This document shows, one piece after another, positions 11,441 through 23,430 of a stretch of DNA of 64,000 nucleotides (positions are counted from its first letter, which is position 1; every line of letters begins with the position of its first letter). This DNA is from Diadophis punctatus similis (Eukaryota; Chordata; Lepidosauria; Squamata; Dipsadidae): assembly GCA_023053685.1 (NCBI GenBank), contig JALIGW010000061.1:2064001-2128000 (forward strand), in the 5' to 3' direction. A program made the position numbers and the translations under genes. The notes below the pieces were generated by a model. The model was not told where the DNA came from and ran no database searches. It was given only the letters and a program-made list of their open reading frames with translations.

Positions 11441-14400
11441 GATACTCACAGGTCTCAGCCAGGAACTCCACCCCCAGCTTCTGTGAATTCAAACTACAAT
11501 GGATTGAGGTTTTTTTCCGAGATACTCACAGGTCTCAGCCAGGAACTCCAACCCCAGCTTCTGTGAATTGAAAATACAATGCAGTGAGGTTTTTCCCCCC
11601 AGATACTCACAGGTCTCAGCCAGGAACTCCACCCCCAGCTTCTGTGAATTCAGACTACAATGCAGCGAGGTTTTTCCCCCCAGATACTCACAAGTCTCAT
11701 CCAGGAACTCCACCCCCAGCTTCTTTGAATTCAAACTACAATGGATTGAGGTTTTATCCCCCAGATACTCACACGTCTCAGCCAGGAACTCCACCAACAG
11801 CTTCTGTGAATTCAAACTACAATGGAGTGAGGTTTCTTCCCCCAGATACTCACAGGTCTCAGCCAGGAACTCCACCCCCAGCTTCTGTGAAATCAAACTA
11901 CAATGGAGTGAGGTTTTTTTCCCAGATACTCACAGGTCTCAGCCAGGAACTCCACCCCCAGCTTCTGTGAATTCAAACTACAATGGAGTGAGGTATTTTT
12001 CCGAGATAAACACAGGTCTCAGCCAGGAACTCCAACCCCAGCTTCTGTGAATTGAAAATACAATGCAGTGAGGTTTTTCCCCCCAGATACTCACAGGAAT
12101 CAGCCAGGAACTCCACCCCCAGCTTCTGTGAATTCAAACTACAATGCAGCGAGGTTTTTCCCCCCAGATACTCACAAGTCTCATCCAGGAACTCCACCCC
12201 CAGCTTCTGTGAATTCAAACTACAATGGATTGAGGTTTTGTCCCCCAGATACTCACACGTCTCAGCCAGGAACTCCACCAACAGCTTCTGTGAATTCAAA
12301 CTACAATGGAGTGAGGTTTTTTTCCCGAGATACTAACAAGTCTCAGCCAGGAACTCCACCCGCAGCTTCTGTGAATTCAAACTACAATGGAGTGAGGTTT
12401 CTTCCCCCAGATACTCACAGGTCTCAGCCAGGAACTCCACCCCCAGCTTCTGTGAATTCAAACTACAATGGAGTGAGGTTTGTTCCCCCAGATACTCACA
12501 GGTCTCAGCCAGGAACTCCACCCCCAGCTTCTGTGAATTCAAACTACAATGGAGTGAGGTTTGTTCCCCCAGATACTCACAGGTCTCAGCCAGGAACTCC
12601 ACCCCCAGTTTCTGTGAATTCAAACTACAATGGAGTGAAGTTTTTCCCCCCAGATACTCACAGGTATCAGCCAGGAACTCCACCCCCAGCTTCTGTGAAA
12701 TCAAACTACAATGCAGCGAGGTTTTTTTCCCAGATACTCACAGGTCTCAGCCAGGAACTCCACCCCCAGCTTCTGTGAAATCAAACTACAATGGAGTGAG
12801 GTTTTTTTCCCAGATACTCACAGGTCTTAGCCAGGAACTCCACCCCCAGCTTCTGTGAATTGAAACTACAATGGAGTGAGGTTTTCCCGCCGATACTCAC
12901 AGGTCTCAGCCAGGAACTCCACCCCCAGCTTCTGTGAATTCAAACTACAATGGAGTGAGGTTCCCCCCCCCAGATACTCACAGGTCTCAGCCAGGAACTC
13001 CACCCCCAGCTTGTGTGAAATCAAACTACAATGGAGTGAGGTTTTTTTCCCAGATACTCACAGGTCTTAGCCAGGAACTCCACCCCCAGCTTCTGTGAAT
13101 TGAAAGTACAATGCAGTGAGGTTTTGTTCCCCCAGATACTCACGGGTCTCAGCCAGGAAGTCCACGCCCAGCTTCTGTGAATTCAAACTACAATGGAGTG
13201 AGGTTTGTTCCCCCAGATACTCACAGGTCTCAGCCAGGAACTCCACCCCCAGTTTCTGTGAATTCAAACTGCAATGGAGTGAGGTTTTTTCCCCCAGTTA
13301 CTAACAGGTCTCAGCCAGGAACTCCAACCCCAGCTTCTGTGAATTGAAAATACAATGCAGTGAGGTTTTTTCCCCCAGATACTCACAGGAATCAGCCAGG
13401 AACTCCACCCCCAGCTTCTGTGAATTCAAACTACAATGCAGCAGGGTTTTTCCCCCCAGATACTCACAAGTCTCATCCAGGAACTCCACCCCCAGCTTCT
13501 GTGAATTTAAACTACAATGGATTGAGGTTTTGTCCCCCAGATACTCACACGTCTCAGCCAGGAACTCCACCAACAGCTTCTGTGAATTCAAACTACAATG
13601 GAGTGAGGTTTGTTCCCCCAGATACTCACAGGTCTCAGCCAGGAACTCCACCCCCAGCTTCTGTGAATTCAAACTACAATGGAGTGAGGTTTTTTCCCAG
13701 AGATACTAACAAGTCTCAGCCAGGAACTCCACCCGCAGCTTCTGTGAATTCAAACTACAATGGAGTGAGGTTTCTTCCCCCAGATACTCACAGGTCTCAG
13801 CCAGGAACTCCACCCCCAGCTTCTGTGAATTCAAACTACAATGGAGTGAGGTTTGATTCCCCAGAAACTCACAGGTCTCAGCCAGGAACTCCACCCCCAG
13901 CTTCTGTGAATTCAAACTACAATGGAGTGAGGTTTGTTCCACCAGATACTCACAGGTCTCAGCCAGGAACTCCACCCCCAGTTTCTGTGAATTCAAACTG
14001 CAATGGAGTGAAGTTTTTCCCCCCAGATACTCACAGGTATCAGCCAGGAACTCCACCCCAGCTTCTGTGAATTGAAACTACAATGCAGTGAGGTTTTTCT
14101 CCCAGATACTCACAGGTCTCAGCCAAGAACTCCACCCCCAGCTTCTGTGAATTCAAACTACAATGGAGTGAGGTTCCCCCCCCCCCAGATACTCACAGGT
14201 CTCAGCAAGGACCTCCACCCCCAGCTTTTGTGAATTCAAACTACAATGGAGTGAGGTTTTCCCGCCGATACTCACAGGTCTCAGCCAGGAACTCCACCCC
14301 CAGCTTCTGTGAATTCAAACTACAATGGAGTGAGGTTCCCCCCCCCAGATACTCACAGGTCTCAGCCAGGAACTCCACCCCCAGCTTCTGTGAAATCAAA

Positions 14401-17400
14401 CTACAATGGAGTGAGGTTTTTTTCCCAGATACTCACAGGTCTTAGCCAGGAACTCCACCCCCAGCTTCTGTGAATTGAAACTACAATGCAGTGAGGTTTT
14501 GTTCCCCCAGATACTCACGGGTCTCAGCCAGGAAGTCCACGCCCAGCTTCTGTGAATTCAAACTACAATGGATTGAGGTTTGTTCCCCCAGATACTCACA
14601 GGTATCATCCAGGAACTCCACCCCAGCTTCTGTGAATTGAAACTACAATGCAGTGAGGTTTTTCCCCCAGATACTCACAAGCCTCAGCCAGGAATTCCAC
14701 CCCCAGCTTCTGTGAATTCAAACTGAAATGGATTGAGGTTTTTCTCCCAGATACTCACAGGTCTCAGCCAGGAACTCCACCCCCAGCTTCTGTGAATTCA
14801 AACTGCAATGGAGTGAGGTTTTTTCCCCCAGATACTAACAGGTCTCACCCAAGAACTCCACCCCCAGCTTCTGTGAATTCAAACTACAATGGATTGAGGT
14901 TTTTTTCCGAGATACTCACAGGTCTCAGCCAGGAACTCCAACCCCAGCTTCTGTGAATTGAAAATACAATGCAGTGAGGTTTTTCCCCCCAGATACTCAC
15001 AGGTCTCAGCCAGGAACTCCACCCCCAGCTTCTGTGAATTCAAACTACAATGCAGCGAGGTTTTTCCCCCCAGATACTCACAAGTCTCATCCAGGAACTC
15101 CACCCCCAGCTTCTTTGAATTCAAACTACAATGGATTGAGGTTTTGTCCCCCAGATACTCACACGTCTCAGCCAGGAACTCCAACCCCAGCTTCTGTGAA
15201 TTGAAAATACAATGCAGTGAGGTTTTTCCCCCCAGATACTCACAGGTCTCAGCCAGGAACTCCACCCCCAGCTTCTGTGAATTCAAACTACAATGCAGCG
15301 AGGTTTTTCCCCCCAGATACTCACAAGTCTCATCCAGGAACTCCACCCCCAGCTTCTTTGAATTCAAACTACAATGGAGTGAGGTTTCTTCCCCCAGATA
15401 CTCACAGGTCTCAGCCAGGAACTCCACCCCCAGCTTCTGTGAAATCAAACTACAATGGAGTGAGGTTTTTTTCCCAGATACTCACAGGTCTCAGCCAGGA
15501 ACTCCACCCCCAGCTTCTGTGAATTCAAACTACAATGGAGTGAGGTTTTTTTCCGAGATAAACACAGGTCTCAGCCAGGAACTCCAACCCCAGCTTCTTT
15601 GAATTGAAAATACAATGCAGTGAGGTTTTTCCCCCCAGATACTCACAGGAATCAGCCAGGAACTCCACCCCCAGCTTCTGTGAATTGAAACTACAATGCA
15701 GTGAGGTTTTGTTCCCCCAGATACTCACGGGTCTCAGCCAGGAAGTCCACGCCCAGCTTCTGTGAATTCAAACTACAATGGAGTGAGGTTTGTTCCCCCA
15801 GATACTCACAGGTATCATCCAGGAACTCCACCCCAGCTTCTGTGAATTGAAACTACAATGCAGTGAGGTTTTTCCCCCAGATACTCACAAGCCTCAGCCA
15901 GGAATTCCACCCCCAGCTTCTGTGAATTCAAACTGAAATGGATTGAGGTTTTTCTCCCAGATACTCACAGGTCTCAGCCAGGAACTCCACCCCCAGCTTC
16001 TGTGAATTCAAACTGCAATGGAGTGAGGTTTTTTCCCCCAGATACTAACAGGTCTCACCCAAGAACTCCACCCCCAGCTTCTGTGAATTCAAACTACAAT
16101 GGATTGAGGTTTTTTTCCGAGATACTCACAGGTCTCAGCCAGGAACTCCAACCCCAGCTTCTGTGAATTGAAAATACAATGCAGTGAGGTTTTTCCCCCC
16201 AGATACTCACAGGTCTCAGCCAGGAACTCCACCCCCAGCTTCTGTGAATTCAAACTACAATGCAGCGAGGTTTTTCCCCCCAGATACTCACAAGTCTCAT
16301 CCAGGAACTCCACCCCCAGCTTCTTTGAATTCAAACTACAATGGATTGAGGTTTTGTCCCCCAGATACTCACACGTCTCAGCCAGGAACTCCACCCACAG
16401 CTTCTGTGAATTCAAAGTACAATGGAGTGAGGTTTCTTCCCCCAGATACTCACAGGTCTCAGCCAGGAACTCCACCCCCAGCTTCTGTGAAATCAAACTA
16501 CAATGGAGTGAGGTTTTTTTCCCAGATACTCACAGGTCTCAGCCAGGAACTCCACCCCCAGCTTCTGTGAATTCAAACTACAATGGAGTGAGGTTTTTTT
16601 CCGAGATAAACACAGGTCTCAGCCAGGAACTCCAACCCCAGCTTCTGTGAATTGAAAATACAATGCAGTGAGGTTTTTCCCCCCAGATACTCACAGGAAT
16701 CAGCCAGGAACTCCACCCCCAGCTTCTGTGAATTCAAACTACAATGCAGCGAGGTTTTTCCCCCCAGATACTCACAAGTCTCAGCCAGGAACTCCACCCC
16801 CAGCTTCTGTGAATTCAAACTACAATGGAGTGAGGTTTTTTTCCCCAGATACTCACAGGTCCCAGCCAGGAACTCCACCCCCAGCTTCTGTCAATTCAAA
16901 CTACAATGAAGTGAGGTTTTTTCCCCAGATACTCACAGGTCTCAGCCAGGAACTCCACGCCAAGCTTCTATGAATTCATACTGCAATGGAGTGAGGTTTT
17001 TTAACGCAGAAACTCACAGGTCTCAGCCAGGAACTCCACCCCCAGCTTCTGTGAATTCAAACTACAATGGAGTGAGGTCCCCCCCCCGATACTCACAGGT
17101 CTCAGCCAGGAACTCCACCCCCAGCTTCTGTGAAATCAAATTACAATGGAGTGAGGCTTTTTTCCCAGATACTCACAGGTCTCAGCCAGGAACTCCACCC
17201 CCAGCTTCTGTGAATTGAAACTACAATGCAGTGAGGTTTTGTTCCCCCAGATACTCACGGGTCTCAGCCAAGAACTCCATGGCCAGCTTCTGTGAATTCA
17301 AACTACAATGGAGTGAGGTTTGTTCCCCCAGATACTCACAGGTATCAGCCAGGAACTCCACCCCAGCTTCTGTGAATTGAAACTACAATGCAGTGAGGTT

Positions 17401-20400
17401 TCTTCCCCCAGATACTCACAGGTCTCAGCCAGGAACTCCACGCCCAGCTTCTGTGAATTCAAACTACAATGTAGTGAGGTTTGTTCCCCCAGATACTCAC
17501 AGGTCTCAGCCAGGAACTCCACCCCCAGCTTCTGTGAATTCAAACTACAATGGAGTGAGGTTTTGTTTCCCCAGATACAAACCTGTCTCCGCCAGGAACT
17601 CCACCCCCAGCTTCTGTTAATTGAAACGACAATGCAGTGAGGTTTCCCCCCCCCCAGATACTCACAGATCTCAGCAAGGACCTCCACCCCCAGCTTTTGT
17701 GAATTTAAACTACAATGGAGTGAGGTTTTCCCCCCCCCCCATACTCACAGGTCTCAGCCAGGAACTCCACCCCCAGCTTCTGTGAAATCAAACTACAATG
17801 GAGTGAGGTTTTTTTCCCAGATACTCACAGGTCTCAGCCAGGAACTCCACCAACAGCTTCTGTGAATTCAAACTACAATGGAGTAAGGTTTCTTCCCTCA
17901 GATACTCACAGGTCTCAGCCAGGATGTCCACCCCCAGCTTCTGTGAATTCAAACTACAATGGAGTGAGATTTCTTCCCCCAGATACTCACAGGTCTCAGC
18001 CAGGAACTCCACCCCCAGCTTCTGTGAATTCAAACTACAATGGAGTGAGGTTTTTTTCCCGAGATACTCACAGGTCCCAGCCAGGAACTCCACCCCCAGC
18101 TTCTGTCAATTCAAACTACAATGAAGTGAGGTTTTTTCCCCAGATACTCACAGGTCTCAGCCAGGAACTCCACGCCAAGCTTCTATGAATTCATACTGCA
18201 ATGGAGTGAGGTTTTTTAACGCAGAAACTCACAGGTCTCAGCCAAGAACTCCACCCCCAGCTTCTGTGAATTCAAACTACAATGGAGTGAGGTTCCCCCC
18301 CCCAGATACTCACAGGTCTTAGCAAGGACCTCCACCCCCAGCTTTTGTGAATTCAAACTACAATGGAGTGAGGTTTTCCCCCGATACTCACAGGTCTCAG
18401 CCAGGAACTCCACCCCCAGCTTTTGTGAATTCAAACTACAATGGAGTGAGGTTCCCCCCCCCCCGATACTCACAGGTCTCAGCCAGGAACTCCACCCCCA
18501 GCTTCTGTGAAATCAAATTACAATGGAGTGAGGTTTTTTTCCCAGATACTCACAGGTCTCATCCAGGAACTCCACCCCCAGCTTCTGTGAATTGAAACTA
18601 CAATGCAGTGAGGTTTTGTTCCCCCAGATACTCACGGGTCTCAGCCAAGAACTCCATGGCCAGCTTCTGTGAATTCAAACTACAATGGAGTGAAGTTTGT
18701 TCCCCCAGATACTCACAGGTATCAGCCAGGAACTCCACCCCAGCTTCTGTGAATTGAAACTACAATGCAGTGAGGTTTCTTCCCCCAGATACTCACAGGT
18801 CTCAGCCAGGAACTCCACGCCCAGCTTCTGTGAATTCAAACTACAATGTAGTGAGGTTTGTTCCCCCAGATACTCACAGGTCTCAGCCAGGAACTCCACC
18901 CCCAGCTTCTGTGAATTCAAACTACAATGGAGTGAGGTTTTTTTCCCCAGATACAAACCTGTCTCCGCCAGGAACTCCACCCGCAGCTTCTGTTAATTGA
19001 AACGACAATGCAGTGAGGTTCCCCCCCCCCAGATACTCACAGATCTCAGCAAGGACCTCCACCCCCAGCTTTTGTGAATTTAAACTACAATGGAGTGAGG
19101 TTTCCCCCCCCCATACTCACAGGTCTCAGCCAGGAACTCCACCCCCAGCTTCTGTGAAATCAAACTACAATGGAGTGAGGTTTTTTTCCCAGATACTCAC
19201 AGGTCTCAGCCAGGAACTCCACCCCCAGCTTCTGTGAATTCAAACTACAATGGATTGAGGTTTTTTTCCGAGATAAACACAGGTCTCAGCCAGGAACTCC
19301 AACCCCAGCTTCTGTGAATTGAAAATACAATGCAGTGAGGTTTTTCCCCCCAGATACTCACAGGAATCAGCCAGGAACTCCACCCCCAGCTTCTGTGAAT
19401 TCAAACTACAATGGAGTGAGGTTTTTTTCCCCAGATACTCACAGGTCCCAGCCAGGAACTCCACCCCCACCTTCTGTCAATTCAAACTACAATGAAGTGA
19501 GGTTTTTCCCCCCAGATACTCACAGGAATCAGCCAGGAACTCCACCCCCAGCTTCTGTGAATTCAAACTACAATGGAGTGAGGTTTTTTTCCCCAGATAC
19601 TCACAGGTCCCAGCCAGGAACTCCACCCCCAGCTTCTGTCAATTCAAACTACAATGAAGTGAGGTTTTTTCCCCAGATACTCACAGGTCTCAGCCAGGAA
19701 CTCCACGCCAAGCTTCTATGAATTCATACTGCAATGGAGTGAGGTTTTTTAACGCAGAAACTCACAGGTCTCAGCCAGGAACTCCACCCCCAGCTTCTGT
19801 GAATTCAAACTACAATGAAGTGAGGTTTTGTTCCCCCAGATACTCACAAGTCTCAGCCAGGAACTCCACCCCCAGCTTCTGTGAATTCAAACTACAATGG
19901 AGTGAGGTTTCTTCCCCCAGATACTCACAGGTCTCAGCCAGGAACTCCACTCCAGCTTCTGTGAATTCAAACTACAATGGAGTGAGGTTTTGTTCCCCCA
20001 GATACTCACAGGTCTCAGCCAAGAACTCCACCCCCAGCTTCTGTGAATTCAAACTACAATGGAGTGAGGTTCCCCCCCCCAGATACTCACAGGTCTCAGC
20101 AAGGACCTCCACCCCCAGCTTTTGTGAATTCAAACTACAATGGAGTGAGGTTTTCCCCCGATACTCACAGGTCTCAGCCAGGAACTCCACCCCCAGCTTT
20201 TGTGAATTCAAACTACAATGGAGTGAGGTTCCCCCCCCCCGATACTCACAGGTCTCAGCCAGGAACTCCACCCCCAGCTTCTGTGAAATCAAATTACAAT
20301 GGAGTGAGGTTTTTTTCCCAGATACTCACAGGTCTCAGCCAGGAACTCCACCCCCAGCTTCTGTGAATTGAAACTACAATGCAGTGAGGTTTTGTTCCCC

Positions 20401-20955
20401 CAGATACTCACGGGTCTCAGCCAAGAACTCCATGGCCAGCTTCTGTGAATTCAAACTACAATGGAGTGAGGTTTGTTCCCCCAGATACTCACAGGTATCA
20501 GCCAGGAACTCCACCCCAGCTTCTGTGAATTGAAACTACAATGCAGTGAGGTTTCTTCCCCCAGATACTCACAGGTCTCAGCCAGGAACTCCACGCCCAG
20601 CTTCTGTGAATTCAAACTACAATGTAGTGAGGTTTGTTCCCCCAGATACTCACAGGTCTCAGCCAGGAACTCCACCCCCAGTTTCTGTGAATTCAAACTA
20701 CAATGGAGTGAGGTTTTTTTCCCCAGATACAAACCTGTCTCCGCCAGGAACTCCACCCCCAGCTTCTGTTAATTGAAACGACAATGCAGTGAGGTTTCCC
20801 CCCCCCAGATACTCACAGATCTCAGCAAGGACCTTCACCCCCAGCTTTTGTGAATTTAAACTACAATGGAGTGAGGTTTCCCCCCCCCCATACTCACAGG
20901 TCTCAGCCAGGAACTCCACCCCCAGCTTCTGTGAAATCAAACTACAATGGAGTGA
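11428..20955 (+). repeat. Large higher-order unit, copy 2 (about 9.5 kb)
   Basis: Second tandem copy, about 118 monomers. It has the two monomers near 12.81-12.97 kb and the three near 16.26-16.50 kb that copy 1 lacks. The distal partial copy at 59.8-64 kb has both sets too (offset 48,280 bp from here), so by parsimony the changes probably are deletions in copy 1. HindIII markers sit at 16962, 18177 and 19710, and NcoI markers at 17277, 18654 and 20430. One difference from the distal copy is that 14,879-15,448 holds two more monomers than the matching 63,156-63,563. The end at about 20,955 is where the 9,528 bp match to copy 1 stops, at the position that corresponds to the junction at 11.43 kb. 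Confidence 0.88.
12454..12534 (+). repeat. Representative common-type 81-bp monomer
   Basis: This copy runs from one EcoRI site to the next, and the following GAATTC sites at 12535 and 12616 confirm an exact 81 bp period here. Landmarks: GAATTC at 12454-12459; ATGGAG from 12468; pyrimidine tract ending in CAG at 12479-12491; ATACTCAC at 12492-12499; a BsaI site GGTCTC at 12501-12506; GGAACTCC at 12512-12519, followed by a CACCCCC run and AGCTT. By hand count it contains 21 A, 25 C, 16 G and 19 T, with no CpG. Because 81 is divisible by three, any stop-free frame of this unit stays open through consecutive equal-length copies. On the reverse strand ATACTCAC reads GTGAGTAT, a strong match to the core of a splice donor. 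Confidence 0.95.
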
Positions 20956-22246
20956 GGTTTTTTTCCCAGATACTCACAGGTCTCAGCCAGGAACTCCACC
21001 CCCAGCTTCTGTGAATTCAAACTACAATGGATTGAGGTTTTTTCCCGAGATAAACACAGGTCTCAGCCAGGAACTCCAACCCCAGCTTCTGTGAATTGAA
21101 AATACAATGCAGTGAGGTTTTTCCCCCCAGATACTCACAGGAATCAGCCAGGAACTCCACCCCCAGCTTCTGTGAATTCAAACTACAATGCAGCGAGGTT
21201 TTCCCCCCCAGATACTCACAAGTGTCATCCAGGAACTCCACCCCCAGCTTCTTTGAATTCAAACTACAATGGAGTGAGGTTTTTTCTCCCAGATACTCAC
21301 AGGTCTCAACCAAGAACTCCACCAACAGCTTCTGTGAATTCAAACTACAATGGAGTGAGGTTTTGTTCCCCCAGATACTCACAGGTCTCAGCCAAGAACT
21401 CCACCCCCAGCTTCTGTGAATTCAAACTACAATGGAGTGAGGTTCCCCCCCCCCAGATACTCACAGGTCTCAGCAAGGACCTCCACCCCCAGCTTTTGTG
21501 AATTCAAACTACAATGGAGTGAGGTTTTCCCCCGATATTCACAGGTCTCAGCCAGGAACTCCACCCCCAGCTTTTGTGAATTCAAACTACAATGCAGCGA
21601 GGTTTTTCCCCCCAGATACTCACAAGTCACATCCAGGAACTCCACCCCCAGCTTCTTTGAATTCAAACTACAATGGAGTGAGGTTTTTTCCCCCAGATAC
21701 TCACAAGTCTCACCCAGGAACTCCACCAACAGCTTCTGTGAATTCAAACTACAATGGAGTGAGGTTTTGTCCCCCAGATACTCACACGTCTCAGCCAGGA
21801 ACTCCACCAACAGCTTCTGTGAATTCAAACTACAATGGAGTAAGGTTTCTTCCATCAGATACTCACAGGTCTCAGCCAGGATGTCCACCCCCAGCTTCTG
21901 TGAATTCAAACTACAATGGAGTGAGATTTCTTCCCCCAGATACTCACAGGTCTCAGCCAGGAACTCCACCCCCAGCTTCTGTGAATTCAAACTACAATGG
22001 AGTGAGGTTTTTTTCCCCAGATACAAACCTGTCTCCGCCAGGAACTCCACCCCCAGCTTCTGTTAATTGAAACGACAATGCAGTGAGGTTTCCCCCCCCA
22101 GATACTCACAGATCTCAGCAAGGACCTCCACCCCCAGCTTTGTGAATTTAAACTACAATGGAGTGAGGTTCCCCCCCCCCATACTCACAGGTCTCAGCCA
22201 GGAACTCCACCCCCAGCTTCTGTGAAATCAAACTACAATGGAGTGA
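20956..22246 (+). repeat. 16-monomer tandem unit, copy 1 (1,291 bp)
   Basis: This block of 16 monomers is followed directly by a second copy at an offset of 1,291 bp (21,017 matches 22,308; 21,112 matches 22,403). It contains a diagnostic monomer with TTCCCGAGATAAACACAGG near 21.05 kb (the other copies read TTCCGAG), the AAGTGTCATCC variant near 21.23 kb, a GTAAGGTTTCTTCC variant near 21.84 kb and the GTTAATTGAAACGAC variant near 22.07 kb. The whole block also reappears at 41.86-43.1 kb, offset 20,904 bp, with very few differences. No gene is present. Confidence 0.85.
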
Positions 22247-23430
22247 GGTTTTTTTCCCAGATACTCACAGGTCTCAGCCAGGAACTCCACCCCCAGCTTC
22301 TGTGAATTCAAACTACAATGGATTGAGGTTTTTTTCCGAGATAAACACAGGTCTCAGCCAGGAACTCCAACCCCAGCTTCTGTGAATTGAAAATACAATG
22401 CAGTGAGGTTTTTCCCCCCAGATACTCACAGGAATCAGCCAGGAACTCCACCCCCAGCTTCTGTGAATTCAAACTACAATGCAGCGAGGTTTTCCCCCCT
22501 AGATACTCACAAGTGTCATCCAGGAACTCCACCCCCAGCTTCTTTGAATTCAAACTACAATGGAGTGAGGTTTTTTCTCCCAGATACTCACAGGTCTCAA
22601 CCAAGAACTCCACCAACAGCTTCTGTGAATTCAAACTACAATGGAGTGAGGTTTTGTTCCCCCAGATACTCACAGGTCTCAGCAAGGACCTCCACCCCCA
22701 GCTTTTGTGAATTCAAACTACAATGGAGTGAGGTTTTCCCCCGATACTCACAGGTCTCAGCCAGGAACTCCACCCCCAGCTTTTGTGAATTCAAACTACA
22801 ATGCAGCGAGGTTTTTCCCCCCAGATACTCACAAGTCACATCCAGGAACTCCACCCCCAGCTTCTTTGAATTCAAACTACAATGGAGTGAGGTTTTTCCC
22901 CCCAGATACTCACAAGTCTCACCCAGGAACTCCACCAACAGCTTCTGTGAATTCAAACTACAATGGAGTGAGGTTTTGTCCCCCAGATACTCACATGTCT
23001 CAGCCAGGAACTCCACCAACAGCTTCTGTGAATTCAAACTACAATGGAGTAAGGTTTCTTCCCTCAGATACTCACAGGTCTCAGCCAGTATGTCCACCCC
23101 CAGCTTCTGTGAATTCAAACTACAATGGAGTGAGATTTCTTCCCCCAGATACTCACAGGTCTCAGCCAGGAACTCCACCCCCAGCTTCTGTGAATTCAAA
23201 CTACAATGGAGTGAGGTTTTTTTCCCCAGATACTCACAGGTCCCAGCCAGGAACTCCACCCCCAGCTTCTGTCAATTCAAACTACAATGAAGTGAGGTTT
23301 TTTCCCCAGATACTCACAGGTCTCAGCCAGGAACTCCACGCCAAGCTTCTATGAATTCATACTGCAATGGAGTGAGGTTTTTTAACGCAGAAACTCACAG
23401 GTCTCAGCCAGGAACTCCACCCCCAGCTTC
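22247..23430 (+). repeat. 16-monomer tandem unit, copy 2, with one-monomer loss and changed end
   Basis: Repeats the preceding unit at an offset of 1,291 bp to about 22.66 kb, then at 1,209 bp to about 23.2 kb. The 82 bp step marks loss of one monomer at a hybrid copy at 22,662-22,683, where a GTTTTGTTCCCCC monomer passes directly into an AGCAAGGACCTCC monomer. The lost copy carried the long C tract that shifts frame in the first unit, so the loss leaves the longest open frame in the window (22,403-23,290, 295 codons). That frame is a by-product, not a gene. After 23.2 kb the unit ends with the CCCAGCC-type monomer and the HindIII marker at 23343 instead of the ATACAAACCTG type. Confidence 0.83.

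Noticed and set aside
12463..12480. ZNF143-like motif ACTACAAT in each monomer
   Set aside because: Only the first eight bases resemble the known ACTACAATTCCCAG element; the rest diverges. Too short to support binding.
14879..15448. Reverse-strand protein repeat with two Cys per 27 residues, possibly a zinc-finger or leucine-rich repeat
   Set aside because: Spacing is about C-X10-C with no paired His and no C-X2-C; the Leu pattern does not fit a leucine-rich repeat. The periodicity is that of the DNA unit.
22403..23290. 295-codon open frame on the plus strand, the longest in the window
   Set aside because: It is a run of translated 27-residue repeats kept open by loss of one monomer. Other frames of the same DNA are open too, equivalent copies are closed, and there is no non-repeat start, end or domain. 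Not a gene.
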